Positions 9,250-18,050 of a stretch of 64,000 nt of DNA are shown here, piece after piece. Made by a program: the position numbers and the translations under genes. This DNA comes from Afipia sp. P52-10 (lineage in GTDB: Bacteria > Pseudomonadota > Alphaproteobacteria > Rhizobiales > Xanthobacteraceae). Location: positions 1,309,300 through 1,373,299 of the forward strand of contig NZ_AZSJ01000003.1 in assembly GCF_000516555.1 (NCBI RefSeq). The letters are read 5' to 3'. Positions within the stretch are counted from its first letter, which is position 1, and each line of letters opens with the position of its first letter. The notes under the pieces were generated by a model that searched no databases, was not told the DNA's origin, and saw only the letters and a list, made by a program, of their open reading frames with translations.

Positions 9250-9924
9250 ATGGGACAGGATGTAACGCTCACGGCCTCGGACGGCTTCAAGCTCGGTGCC
9301 TATCGCGCTGACCCGAAGGGTACGCCGAAAGGCGCCGTCGTGGTGATCCAGGAGATTTTCGGGGTCAATCATCATATCCGCGCCGTGACCGACCGCTTCG
9401 CCGATGAGGGTTATGTCGCCATTGCCCCGGCGATTTTCGATCGCATGTCGCCCAACTTCCAGACCGGCTACACCCCCGACGAGATCGCCGCTGCGCGCAA
9501 GATGGTCGGCGGCGCCGATTTCGCCGCGATGCTGCGCGACACCCAGGCCGCGATCGACGCGGTCAAGAGCGCGGGCGGCGTCGGCATCGTCGGCTTCTGC
9601 CTCGGCGGTTCGATGGCTTTCCTCGCTGCCACGCAACTGAACGGCTTGAAGGCCGCGGTCGGCTACTATGGCGGCCGCATCGCCCAGGACGCCGACAAGA
9701 AGCCGCAGGTGCCGCTGATGCTGCATTTTGGCGAGAAGGACGCCGGCATCCCGCTGACCGACGTCGAAACCATCCGCAAGAAGCAGCCGCAGGCGGAGAT
9801 CTTCGTCTACGAGGGCGCGCAGCACGGTTTCCACTGCGACGAGCGCGCCAGCTACGACAAGAAGAGCGCCGACCTCGCCTGGCCGCGCACGCTGGATTTC
9901 TTTGCCAAGCACCTCAGGGCATAA
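9250..9924 (+). CDS. Dienelactone hydrolase family protein
   Basis: 224-residue alpha/beta hydrolase. The nucleophile elbow is GFCLGGSMAF, with Cys as nucleophile (about residue 117), as in true dienelactone hydrolases. The acid residue is in GEKDAGIP and the His in AQHGFHCDERASYD. The N-terminal region VVVIQEIFGVNHHIR is also DLH-typical. The usual role is carboxymethylenebutenolide hydrolysis in chlorocatechol degradation, but many paralogues act on other esters and no catechol genes are adjacent. The ATG at 9250 has an AAAAAGGA site; the frame upstream lacks family similarity. Confidence 0.88.
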   Translation: MGQDVTLTASDGFKLGAYRADPKGTPKGAVVVIQEIFGVNHHIRAVTDRFADEGYVAIAPAIFDRMSPNFQTGYTPDEIAAARKMVGGADFAAMLRDTQAAIDAVKSAGGVGIVGFCLGGSMAFLAATQLNGLKAAVGYYGGRIAQDADKKPQVPLMLHFGEKDAGIPLTDVETIRKKQPQAEIFVYEGAQHGFHCDERASYDKKSADLAWPRTLDFFAKHLRA

Positions 9925-9956
9925 ATCACCTCAAGGCGTAACCGCCTTGAGGTGAT
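9925..9956. terminator. Perfect hairpin between convergent genes
   Basis: A 14-bp perfect stem (ATCACCTCAAGGCG) around a TAAC loop starts right after the dienelactone hydrolase stop codon. It can serve both converging transcripts; no long T-run follows on either strand. Confidence 0.6.
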
Positions 9957-9983
9957 GCCGATGCGATACGCGCGAGGCCGGGC

Positions 9984-10982
9984 TTACTGCTCGGCCTTCA
10001 CGCCTGCCGTATCGGAGACGACCTTCCAGCGCTCGAAGTCCTTGCGCAGAACGGCTGCGAACGCTTCAGGCTCGTTGCCGACGGGGTCAAGACCGACGCC
10101 CTTCAGCCGCTCCGCCCCGTCCGGCGACTTGATGATCCGGGCGAGTTCGTCCGACAATTTCTTGACGATATCCTTCGGCGTCCCGGCCGGCACGAACACG
10201 CCGACCCAGCCCTCCGCTTCGAACCCCGGATAGCCAAGCTCCGCCAGCGTCGGCACCTCCGGCAGAGCATCCTTGCGCCGCTCCCCGCCTACGGCGAGCG
10301 CACGGAGCTTGTTCGCACGCAGTTGCGGACCGCCGGTGGTCAGATCGATGAAGCCGCCATTCACCTGCCCGCCGATCAGGTCATTGGCGAGCGGGGCCGC
10401 GCCCCGGTACGGCACATGGGTCATCTCGATGCCCGCGACCTTCTTCAGCAGTTCGCCGTAAAGATGCGATGTGGTGGCATTGCCGAACGAGCCGTAGGGA
10501 AAGCCTTTCGGGCTCGCCTTCACCGCGGCGATGAACTCCTTCATCGATTTCTCGGGACGCTGCTCGGGCACCACGAAGACGATTGGCGAGATCGCCACCT
10601 GTGTCACCGGCGCGAGATCCTTGAATGGATCGTACGGCAGGCTGATGCCCAGCGTCGGCGCCTGAATGACATGGGTGATGCCAACCAGCACCGTATAGCC
10701 ATCCGCCGGTGCCTTAGCCGCGTAGTCGTTGCCGACGATGCCGCCGCCGCCCGACTTGTTCTCCACGACCACGGTCTGCTTCCAGGACTCCTGAAGCTTG
10801 GTGGCCAGCAGCCGGGCGGCCACGTCGGTCGCACCGCCTGCGGGATAAGGCACGACGAAAGTAATCCGGCGATCCGGATAGGTCTGCGCCGCAGCCCCCG
10901 ACGCCATCACGGCGCCGAGCCCCACCAGCGCAACCGCGGACGCGATTCGCGCCGCGCTCCGGGCCGAAAACAGAACACGCAT
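9984..10982 (-). CDS. Tripartite tricarboxylate transporter substrate-binding protein (Bug family)
   Basis: 332-residue periplasmic receptor with a signal peptide to about residue 33 (SGAAAQT). The mature start YPDRRITFVVPYPAGGATDV is the Bug hallmark, and VPYRGAAPLANDLIGGQVNGG is the second carboxylate-binding loop. A TTG at 10985 precedes the ATG at 10982; the ATG has a GGAGGG site eight bases upstream and is the likely start. There is no TctAB partner in the window. It is distinct in sequence from the Bug gene at 1725, so the ligand may differ. Confidence 0.9.
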   Translation of the reverse strand: MRVLFSARSAARIASAVALVGLGAVMASGAAAQTYPDRRITFVVPYPAGGATDVAARLLATKLQESWKQTVVVENKSGGGGIVGNDYAAKAPADGYTVLVGITHVIQAPTLGISLPYDPFKDLAPVTQVAISPIVFVVPEQRPEKSMKEFIAAVKASPKGFPYGSFGNATTSHLYGELLKKVAGIEMTHVPYRGAAPLANDLIGGQVNGGFIDLTTGGPQLRANKLRALAVGGERRKDALPEVPTLAELGYPGFEAEGWVGVFVPAGTPKDIVKKLSDELARIIKSPDGAERLKGVGLDPVGNEPEAFAAVLRKDFERWKVVSDTAGVKAEQ

Positions 10983-11327
10983 CAATCATTCCCTCCTTGC
11001 TGCAGCCTAAGTCCGGCTGTCGTTCGCAATCTTACATGATTGAACGAGGGACTCTTGGGATTTTCGCGAACCCTGTCGTTTTCAGGAGGGGCATTTGGCC
11101 GCGAGGCGTTGCGCGACCAAGGCAACCACCAGCTGACGCGGACAGGATCCACTACGCGGAAACACCCGCGTGCGCGACGCGCAAAAGTCGGATGCACATG
11201 TCGGAGAATGCTCGGGCACGCTTGTTGCTGCTTACGCACGAGCGTTGGATCGCATCCGCAGACGCGTCATTTCGCAAGGCTGCGGCATCCGCTTCGCCGA
11301 CGCGGCCTCGCCGGTCGCGCGCGAACC
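10983..11327. other. Gene-free stretch upstream of a Bug gene
   Basis: About 345 bp between two minus-strand genes. It must hold the promoter of the Bug gene (ribosome-binding site GGAGGG at its left end). The open frames here are unconvincing, and I saw no RNA gene or repeat. Confidence 0.5.
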
Positions 11328-12152
11328 TCAGAACCAGCGCTCGCCGACGACGATGGTGTCGCCTGGCTGCAGCGGCATGTTCGGCGGAGCGACGATCCGG
11401 CCTGGCCCCATCATCGGATCGGTCCGGGTGATCTCCACCGTACCGCGCTTGGCGCGCGGCGTGAACCCGCCGGCGATGGCGACGGCGCTTTCTGCCGTCA
11501 TGTTCGGCACGTACGGATACTGACCGGGTGCGGCCACCTCGCCAAGAATGAAGAACGGACGATAGGCCTCAATCTCCACTGCGACATACGGCTCGCGGAT
11601 GAAGCCGTTCTGCAGGCGGGAGGTGATGGCGCGCGCAAGCTGAGCCGGCGTCGCACCGCGCGCCGGCACCGTTCCGATCAGCGGCATGGTAATCGCACCG
11701 GCTGCATCGACGGAATAGGAGTTGCTCAATCCTTCCTGACCGTAGACGACGATGCGCAACCGGTCGCCTGCATCGAGATGATAGGCCGGATCGTGCAACG
11801 GGATGGCAGCAGGCATGACGGCCGGCATCGGTGCAGCGCGTCTGCTACGACGGTCGATCCCGAGACTGTTCAGCAAGCCGGGCCGCGTTGGCGCGACCGC
11901 CTGCGCCATGACGACCGGCGGCGGCGACGCAGCGACCGGGCCGGCTGCTGCAGCAACGCGAGGTCCAGTGACCGGCGGGGTCCGGCCATAGGCGGCCGGG
12001 CTATAAGCCATCGCATCAAGGCTGGATGCTGCCTTGGGTTGCGGCACGGCGGCCACCGGCCCGCGGCGCTGCATGCACCCTGACAATGCCAGAGCCGCCA
12101 AACCAGCGACCAGTGACCCTCGAAGAACGCGCGACGCTTGCACCGGACTCAA
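11328..12152 (-). CDS. Outer-membrane polysaccharide export lipoprotein (Wza-like)
   Basis: 274 residues. A lipoprotein signal peptide carries the lipobox ALSGC (Cys at about 26). A proline/alanine-rich linker of about 100 residues follows, then the polysaccharide biosynthesis/export domain (YHLDAGDRLRIVVYGQEGLS onward) and a soluble ligand-binding beta-grasp region (FFILGEVAAPGQYPY), ending GDTIVVGERWF. Wza-family proteins form the outer-membrane channel for capsule or exopolysaccharide. No polymerase or tyrosine kinase is adjacent, so it is an orphan exporter gene. The start is a TTG with a weak site; a GTG a few codons downstream is an alternative. Two TTAACCAT motifs lie just upstream. 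Confidence 0.85.
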   Translation of the reverse strand: MSPVQASRVLRGSLVAGLAALALSGCMQRRGPVAAVPQPKAASSLDAMAYSPAAYGRTPPVTGPRVAAAAGPVAASPPPVVMAQAVAPTRPGLLNSLGIDRRSRRAAPMPAVMPAAIPLHDPAYHLDAGDRLRIVVYGQEGLSNSYSVDAAGAITMPLIGTVPARGATPAQLARAITSRLQNGFIREPYVAVEIEAYRPFFILGEVAAPGQYPYVPNMTAESAVAIAGGFTPRAKRGTVEITRTDPMMGPGRIVAPPNMPLQPGDTIVVGERWF

Positions 12153-12187
12153 ATCCCCAAAAGAGACAGGTCCGATTAGCGCTGGTT

Positions 12188-12226
12188 ATGGTTAAGAAAG
12201 CGTTTGAACCGCAGCCTTATGGTTAA
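12188..12226 (-). promoter_or_regulatory. Two TTAACCAT motifs, possible CtrA-type sites
   Basis: ATGGTTAA (minus-strand TTAACCAT) occurs at 12188-12195 and again at 12219-12226, 36-74 bases upstream of the export lipoprotein gene and inside the short gap to msrA. TTAACCAT is one of the motifs linked to CtrA control in Caulobacter. The overlapping segment 12190-12210 is also a partial inverted repeat (GGTTAA ... TTGAACC). Regulation is inferred. Confidence 0.4.
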
Positions 12227-12230
12227 AAAA

Positions 12231-12890
12231 TCATGCGGCGGTCACACCCACCCCGATCGGGCAGGACACGCCGGTCCCGCCGAGGCCGCAATAGCCCGCC
12301 GGATTCTTGGCGAGGTATTGCTGGTGATAGTCTTCGGCAAAATAGAACGGGCCCACGGGAGCAATCTCCGTGGTGATCACGCCATAGCCCTTGGCCGCAA
12401 GCGCCTTGCCAAAGGCGACCTTCGACTCATTCGCCGCCTTCTGCTGGGCTTCGCCGAACGTATAAATCGCAGAACGGTACTGAGTGCCGATGTCGTTACC
12501 CTGGCGCATGCCTTGGGTGGGATCGTGATTTTCCCAAAACGTCTTCAAGAGTTGCTCGTAGGAAATCTGCGCCGGGTCGAACACGACCAGCACGACTTCC
12601 GTATGCCCGGTCTGGCCCGAACAGACCTCTTCATAGGTCGGGTTCGGCGTGAAGCCGCCGGCATAGCCAACGGCGGTGGTGAAGACGCCATCGCCGAGCT
12701 CCCAAAACTTGCGCTCGGCACCCCAGAAGCACCCCATCGCGAACACCGCCTGCTGCAGGCCTTGCGGAAACGGCGGCTGCAACGGATGGCCGTTGACGAA
12801 GTGACGCTTGGCGGTCGGGATTGGCGTCGGACGCCCAGGCAGCGCCTCAGCAGCCGTCGGCATTTCCAGGGACTTGCGCGTGAACCACAT
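12231..12890 (-). CDS. msrA: Peptide-methionine (S)-S-oxide reductase MsrA
   Basis: 219-residue repair enzyme that reduces methionine-S-sulfoxide. The active-site motif GCFWGAE is at about 53-59. The conserved segments [25 protein letters not shown] (an extended family block), [23 protein letters not shown] and the C-terminal YHQQYL with a GYCGLGGTG cysteine tail are present. The N-terminal extension of about 45 residues has no export signal, so it is probably cytosolic. An AGGAGG site fixes the ATG at 12890. No msrB is nearby. Confidence 0.95.
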   Translation of the reverse strand: MWFTRKSLEMPTAAEALPGRPTPIPTAKRHFVNGHPLQPPFPQGLQQAVFAMGCFWGAERKFWELGDGVFTTAVGYAGGFTPNPTYEEVCSGQTGHTEVVLVVFDPAQISYEQLLKTFWENHDPTQGMRQGNDIGTQYRSAIYTFGEAQQKAANESKVAFGKALAAKGYGVITTEIAPVGPFYFAEDYHQQYLAKNPAGYCGLGGTGVSCPIGVGVTAA

Positions 12891-13037
12891 CGGTCGCCTC
12901 CTTGCGTGGTTGCCGCCGGAGTCACTGCCGGCCCATCAGGGGGACGGGAAGCACTCTACGGCACATCTCATCTGACGCCACACTATATAATGGCTGTGGC
13001 CGTCGATGGGAGCGGGCGATCAAATCCGGGGCCTGGA

Positions 13038-13355
13038 TCAATCGCGCGCGTAGCCGATCAGCTTCTTCTTCGGCCGGAAGAGCACCATCAGCAGGATCCC
13101 CAACACGCCGAGCACCGCCCAAGCCGGCTGATCCAGCAGGAAGTTGCTGATGGCATGCCAAAGCCATGGGGCATTGGTTTCGACCGCACCCCGCAACGCC
13201 TGCTGACTCGTCTGATGGATATCGTTCCAGAATTCGCCGAGGCGGGTCAGGCGAAGGGTCTGATCGGCGATCGAGCGCTGGCCGTCATAGATCAGGAAAA
13301 CGAAGCCTGCCGCCAGCAGCAACAGGCCGATAAATCGGAATAGACCCCGGATCAT
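13038..13355 (-). CDS. Small inner-membrane protein of unknown function
   Basis: 105 residues with two predicted membrane spans: about 5-23 (FRFIGLLLLAAGFVFLIYD) and about 77-95 (WAVLGVLGILLMVLF). An amphipathic middle part (residues 25-70) lies between them, and the end is a basic, stop-transfer-like RPKKKL. I recognise no domain. It sits alone between msrA and rpsT. Confidence 0.65.
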   Translation of the reverse strand: MIRGLFRFIGLLLLAAGFVFLIYDGQRSIADQTLRLTRLGEFWNDIHQTSQQALRGAVETNAPWLWHAISNFLLDQPAWAVLGVLGILLMVLFRPKKKLIGYARD

Positions 13356-13662
13356 GCTCCCACCCAGATTGGCCGCCCGGCCCGGAAATAGCCGCCGACC
13401 GTCGTAAATTCAACCGGAACAGCCGGTTTCCGAGGCCAATGGGGTCCGTTTGCCGCAAAACCAAGGGCTTCCGGCGTTGACGATATCCGGGCAGCCGCTT
13501 ATAAGGCGCGGGAATGGCGGTGGGCGCGATCCCGCCGCCGATGTTCTTTCAGAGCAGCTTGAACACCCGGTTTTGAGCACCAGGCCCTAACAACACCCGG
13601 CGTCACACGAGCGCAGACGGCAACTGTCAGCGCAGAGGCGCGGTCCGAAGGATAGCGAGAGA
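13356..13662. other. rpsT upstream region and leader
   Basis: 307 bp without a gene. It contains the rpsT promoter at 13477-13505 and an untranslated leader of about 150 bases in which AACACCCGG occurs twice (near 13560 and 13592). No named leader RNA was recognised. Confidence 0.5.
13477..13505 (+). promoter_or_regulatory. Sigma-70-type promoter of rpsT
   Basis: TTGACG (13477-13482) and TATAAG (13500-13505) are separated by exactly 17 bases and face rpsT. This is the best promoter match I found in the window. Confidence 0.7.
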
Positions 13663-13929
13663 ATGGCGAATACCACTTCCGCCCGCAAGGCGACCCGCAA
13701 GATTGCCCGGCGCACCGCCATCAACAAGGCGCGCCGCACGCGCATGCGTAACTCGGTGCGCGCAGTCGAAGAGGCAGTCAACAACGGCGACCGCGAGGCG
13801 GCCCTCAAGGCGATGGCGATCGCCGAGCCCGAGCTGATGCGGGCTGCGCAGAAGAACATCGTCCATCGCAACAACGCGAGCCGGAAGGTGTCTCGTCTGA
13901 CGCATCAGATCAGCAAGCTCGCGAAGTAA
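13663..13929 (+). CDS. rpsT: 30S ribosomal protein S20
   Basis: 88 residues, the usual S20 length, very basic: [19 protein letters not shown] at the start, helical throughout, ending HQISKLAK. It binds the 5' domain of 16S rRNA during 30S assembly. It has its own promoter and terminator. Its position directly upstream of the dnaA region is the arrangement of many Rhizobiales. Confidence 0.97.
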   Translation: MANTTSARKATRKIARRTAINKARRTRMRNSVRAVEEAVNNGDREAALKAMAIAEPELMRAAQKNIVHRNNASRKVSRLTHQISKLAK

Positions 13930-13958
13930 TTCGCCGCGCTGCGATACATCTGTTTTCG

Positions 13959-13986
13959 AAAGCCCGGCTTCGCCGGGCTTTTTGTT
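13959..13986 (+). terminator. rpsT terminator
   Basis: A 10-bp stem AAAGCCCGGC / GCCGGGCTTT with a tight TTC loop is followed by TTTGTTTT, 30 bases after the rpsT stop. It is a textbook intrinsic terminator. Confidence 0.9.
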
Positions 13987-15150
13987 TTATGATGCCTTTT
14001 GTTTTTTATCATTCAAAACAGCAACGACGAACGCGGCGTGTCTCATTGCGATGCACGACAACAATGCAGTTGCTGTTGCACGATCCACCATATGCCTCGC
14101 TCACACGCATGCACATACCGCTTCGTGAATCCTCTTGCATCTGCATCTTCATCGGCAAGGTTGGATGAAATGATTGCTCACAAAAATATGCGAACTGAGA
14201 ACCACTTAGACAGATAGCTGAATGCAGTACTTGGAAATCAAGCGCAATCGCTCCGATCGCGATGACGCTTTTAAGAAATATATTTTGCCGTGACATCTTC
14301 GCCGACTCGGACTGTCACACTTCGAATCAGCGCGAAGATTCAATCTCTTGCTTCTACTGATAACAACCGCTTCGCAAAGCGTGTGTCGGAGTCAACAGTC
14401 ACGCGCACGAACCAACGAAATTAAATGCGTTGCGAGTGCTGTGGGCTTATGTTTTTTTAAGTTTGTTCGCGGCGCCGACAATCTCTGAGCCAGTACGGTT
14501 CTTGATCGTAGGTGAGCGTGCAGTCTGTAGCGAGCGCGTTGAGCGACGATCCCCAAGACGATGAGTTGGCACTCATGCGTTTATGAGAATGGTCGTGCTT
14601 TGCCGCTCGTGAGTGTGTCGGTTGCGTACAGAATGAGACGTGCGGTTGAAGTTGAAGTGGTGAAGTTAGAGTACGCGGCGTAACCGGTGCTGTACGTTGG
14701 TCCGAGCGACCAACCGCTGCAATACCGCAAACTGAATCTGAACAACTGACGATCTTGGAAAGCTTGTCGCGATCATTCGCGACGGGGCGGGGGTTTATTA
14801 TGCAAAGCAGGCAGAGTTTGACGGTGCCAACTACAATGATCCGAACTGTTCGCCAGTCGATCGATTGTGGCTCCGTGACGACGGAGCACATGCAAGGTGC
14901 GGTCCGGACGTCTGCCTGCTCCTCGGTGTTCAAGCCGCCGAGTCGATGCTGACCTAGCTGAGAACGGCTCCCTATCGATACACCCGACCCTGCTGGCGAG
15001 CGCGCCAGCAGGCTCTCTCAGCGTCGATAGCAACACGCCGTTGTCATGCGGGGTCGCTGCAGCAGCTATTCCCCCTTCTGCAGCAAGCATCCAACAAAAC
15101 CGTTAAAGGTTTACTTATTTCCACGGCTTGAACTGAAAAGATCCTCGCAA
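13987..15150. other. AT-richer rpsT-dnaA intergenic region, candidate oriC
   Basis: 1.16 kb without a credible gene and visibly richer in A+T than its neighbours. Seven GANTC (CcrM) sites occur, four of them within 90 bases (14304, 14324, 14337, 14389). No perfect DnaA box (TTATCCACA) was found; degenerate candidates are CGATCCACC at 14081 and TTATTTCCAC near 15115. Short inverted repeats occur at 14766-14783 (GTCGCGA arms) and 14989-15012. The minus-strand open frames here lack protein-like composition. Location and GANTC clustering suggest an origin, but I could not compute GC skew. Confidence 0.5.
14989..15012. repeat. Perfect inverted repeat upstream of dnaA
   Basis: CCTGCTGGCG and CGCCAGCAGG, 10-bp perfect arms separated by AGCG, lie about 140 bases before the dnaA start. 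It could be an operator, an attenuating hairpin in the dnaA leader, or part of the origin. No T-run follows. Confidence 0.6.
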
Positions 15151-16584
15151 ATGGCGAATGAAGAAAACGACTGCTGGTCCCGCGTAAAAGGACGTTTGCG
15201 TTCCACTGTCGGCGAAGACGTCTTCTCGAGCTGGTTCGCGCGTATGGACCTCGAAAGCATCAGCGACGATGCGGCTCACATGTCGGTTCCCACGCGCTTT
15301 CTGAAGAGCTGGATTCAGGCCCATTATGCCGATCGCGTTCTGTCATGCTGGCAGGCGGAACGACCAACTCTGCAGCGCATTGATCTCACTGTGCGCACGC
15401 CGATGCGCCCTGCCGCTGCGGTCAACAAGGATGCCAAGACCGCCGACGACCTGCGTAGCGACCGCAACGTCGGCAAAGCGATCAACGGCCTGCGCATCAA
15501 TGGAACCGCCACTCCGGCTGCCGACAGCTCCGACGCGCTCGGCTCCTCCCCGCTCGATCCGCGCCTGACCTTCGACACGTTCGTCGTCGGACGTTCGAAC
15601 ACGCTTGCCCATGCCGCCGCCAAGCAGGTCGCCGAAGGGCGCCGCGGCGAGCCAGTGATGTTCAATCCGCTCTACGTGCATGCTGGCGTCGGCCTCGGCA
15701 AAACGCACCTGCTGCAGGCGGTGACGTTCGCCGGCAATGCCGGCGGCCAGCGCAAGGTGCTCTATCTCACCGCCGAGAAGTTCATGTACGGCTTCGTCCA
15801 GGCGTTGAAGAACCAGACCGCACTTGCGTTCAAGGAAACGCTGCGCGGCATCGACGTGCTGGTGATCGACGACCTGCAGTTCCTGCAGGGCAAATCGACC
15901 CAGGCCGAATTCTGCCACACGCTGAACGCGCTGATCGATTCCGGCCGTCAGGTGGTGATCGCCGCCGACCGTCCGCCATCCGATCTCGAAAGCCTCGACG
16001 ATCGCGTTCGCTCCCGCCTCGCGGGCGGCCTCGTGGTGGAGATGGGCTCGCTCGGCGAAGAGCTGCGGCTGGAGATCCTGAAATCGCGGGTCGCGACCGT
16101 CCGCACCCATCATGCGGGCTTCGACGTGCCGCTGCCGGTGCTGGAATATCTCGCCCGCTCGATCACCCACAACGGCCGCGACTTGGAAGGCGCCATCAAC
16201 CGCCTGCTCGCGCACAACACCTTGAGCGGCCATGCAGTCACGCTCGAGATGGCCGAGCGTGAGGTCCGCGACCTGATCCGGCCGCAGGAACCGAAGCGGG
16301 TCAAGATCGAGGATATCCAGCGGGTCGTGGCCCGGCAATATAACGTCAGCCGATCCGACTTGCTGTCGTCGCGGCGGACCGCGAACGTGGTGCGGCCACG
16401 CCAGGTCGCGATGTACCTGTCGAAGACCCTCACGCTCCGCTCGCTGCCGGAAATCGGCCGCCGGTTCGGTGGCCGGGACCATACGACGGTGCTGCACGCG
16501 GTCCGCAAGATCGAAGCCTTGGTCAACAAGGATACGACCCTGGCGGAGGAGGTCGAACTCCTGAAGCGGCTGCTCCAGGATTAG
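15151..16584 (+). CDS. dnaA: Chromosomal replication initiator protein DnaA
   Basis: 477 residues. Domain I (1-85, [20 protein letters not shown]) is followed by a variable linker and the AAA+ domain with Walker A GVGLGKTH (179-186) and Walker [11 protein letters not shown]. The C-terminal DNA-binding domain has the signature [19 protein letters not shown]. It binds DnaA boxes and melts oriC. The frame is open to 15046, but I use the ATG at 15151 because the [16 protein letters not shown] start matches the family. The 215-base gap to dnaN suggests a separate dnaN promoter. Confidence 0.97.
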   Translation: MANEENDCWSRVKGRLRSTVGEDVFSSWFARMDLESISDDAAHMSVPTRFLKSWIQAHYADRVLSCWQAERPTLQRIDLTVRTPMRPAAAVNKDAKTADDLRSDRNVGKAINGLRINGTATPAADSSDALGSSPLDPRLTFDTFVVGRSNTLAHAAAKQVAEGRRGEPVMFNPLYVHAGVGLGKTHLLQAVTFAGNAGGQRKVLYLTAEKFMYGFVQALKNQTALAFKETLRGIDVLVIDDLQFLQGKSTQAEFCHTLNALIDSGRQVVIAADRPPSDLESLDDRVRSRLAGGLVVEMGSLGEELRLEILKSRVATVRTHHAGFDVPLPVLEYLARSITHNGRDLEGAINRLLAHNTLSGHAVTLEMAEREVRDLIRPQEPKRVKIEDIQRVVARQYNVSRSDLLSSRRTANVVRPRQVAMYLSKTLTLRSLPEIGRRFGGRDHTTVLHAVRKIEALVNKDTTLAEEVELLKRLLQD

Positions 16585-16799
16585 GCCAACGGACGAGACC
16601 TAGGACTTGCCTGAGGCAAGAAAGCTCAGGAAATCGTTGTGAAAATACGTCGCGCGCGGGGCGGAAGCCTTGCGCTCGACGCGCATCCGCGCCACCCTGC
16701 GAACCCCTCGGCGGGGCCTTCCCGGTCCTGCCAGCTAGCTGCCGCACGGCCTCCTTCCGGGGATTGCGGCTCCTCAATCGATCGGGCGGGTTTGGGTAA

Positions 16800-17918
16800 A
16801 TGAAGGTCACCGTCGAGCGCGCGCAACTCCTCAAGTCGCTGGGCCATGTCCATCGCGTCGTCGAACGCCGCAACACGATCCCCATCCTCGGCAACGTGCT
16901 GCTGCGGGCCGAGAATGCCCGGCTCAGCTTGAAGGCAACCGACCTCGATCTAGAGGTCACGGAGACGCTGGCGGCAGAGGTTGCCACCGGCGGATCGACC
17001 ACCGTCCCGGCGCATATGCTGTACGACATCGTGCGGAAGTTGCCTGAGGGATCGCAGATCGTGCTGGAGGCGACCGGCGATCGCGCCATCCTCAGCATCC
17101 GCGCGGGCCGTTCGCGCTTCACGCTGCAGACCTTGCCGGAGAGTGACTTCCCCGACCTCGCCGCCGGCGAGATGACCCATTCCTTCACCCTCGGTGCTGC
17201 CGACGTCAAGCGGCTGATCGACCGCACGCAGTTCGCGATCTCCACCGAGGAAACGCGCTACTACCTGAACGGTATCTATCTGCACAATGCCGGCACGGCG
17301 AAGAGCGCGACGTTGCGCGCGGTCGCCACCGACGGCCATCGGTTGGCGCAGATCGACCTGCCGCTGCCGAACGGCGCCGGCGGCATGCCGGGCGTGATCG
17401 TTCCGCGCAAGACTGTGGGCGAGGTGCAACGGCTAATCGAGGACAACGAGGCTTCGGTCACCATCGAACTGTCGCAAGGCAAGATCCGCCTGACCATCGG
17501 CGACGTGGTGCTGACCTCGAAGCTGATCGACGGCACCTTTCCCGATTACGGCCGCGTCATCCCGCAAAACAACGATAAGGAGCTGATCGTCGACAAGCGC
17601 GACTTCGAAGCCGCCGTCGATCGCGTCTCGACTATCTCCTCGGAACGCGGCCGCGCCGTGAAACTGGCGCTCGCGAGCGGCAAGCTGGTGTTGTCGGTGA
17701 CCAATCCGGATTCGGGCAGCGCCACCGAAGAGCTCGAGGTCGAGTATGCCGCCGATGCGCTGGATATCGGCTTCAACTCGCGCTACCTGCTGGATATCGC
17801 GGCGCAGATCGAAGGCGAAGTCGCGGTGTTGAAGCTCGCCGATCCTGGCTCCCCGACCCTGATCCATGACAAGGATTCCAAGGGCGCGCTCTACGTCCTG
17901 ATGCCGATGCGCGTGTAA
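16800..17918 (+). CDS. dnaN: DNA polymerase III beta sliding clamp
   Basis: 372 residues, full family length, with three repeated clamp domains. It starts MKVTVERAQLLKSLGHVHRV and has the typical segments PILGNVLLRAE and RAVATDGHRLAQID; it ends KGALYVLMPMRV. The dimeric ring tethers Pol III and many repair proteins. It lies between dnaA and recF in the classical order. A 9-bp hairpin follows at 17993. Confidence 0.97.
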   Translation: MKVTVERAQLLKSLGHVHRVVERRNTIPILGNVLLRAENARLSLKATDLDLEVTETLAAEVATGGSTTVPAHMLYDIVRKLPEGSQIVLEATGDRAILSIRAGRSRFTLQTLPESDFPDLAAGEMTHSFTLGAADVKRLIDRTQFAISTEETRYYLNGIYLHNAGTAKSATLRAVATDGHRLAQIDLPLPNGAGGMPGVIVPRKTVGEVQRLIEDNEASVTIELSQGKIRLTIGDVVLTSKLIDGTFPDYGRVIPQNNDKELIVDKRDFEAAVDRVSTISSERGRAVKLALASGKLVLSVTNPDSGSATEELEVEYAADALDIGFNSRYLLDIAAQIEGEVAVLKLADPGSPTLIHDKDSKGALYVLMPMRV

Positions 17919-17992
17919 GCGGCGCAGTTTCGCGCAACATTCGCGGCGACTGTGGCGACCAGGAATCGGCCATTTTCCTGTGAAACGCATGG

Positions 17993-18015
17993 ATACGCGC
18001 GCGCAACGCGCGTAT
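17993..18015. terminator. Hairpin between dnaN and recF
   Basis: ATACGCGCG and CGCGCGTAT form a perfect 9-bp stem around CGCAA. It could slow or stop part of the dnaN transcription before recF; there is no clear T-tract. Confidence 0.45.
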
Positions 18016-18050
18016 GACGGCTCCATGCTGTCTTTATCGTCCGCCGCCGC

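Noticed and set aside
14457..14933. 158-codon open frame on the minus strand in the rpsT-dnaA gap
   Set aside because: Composition is Cys/Ser/Thr-rich with no domain or hydrophobic pattern, no ribosome-binding site, and it lies in a likely origin region.
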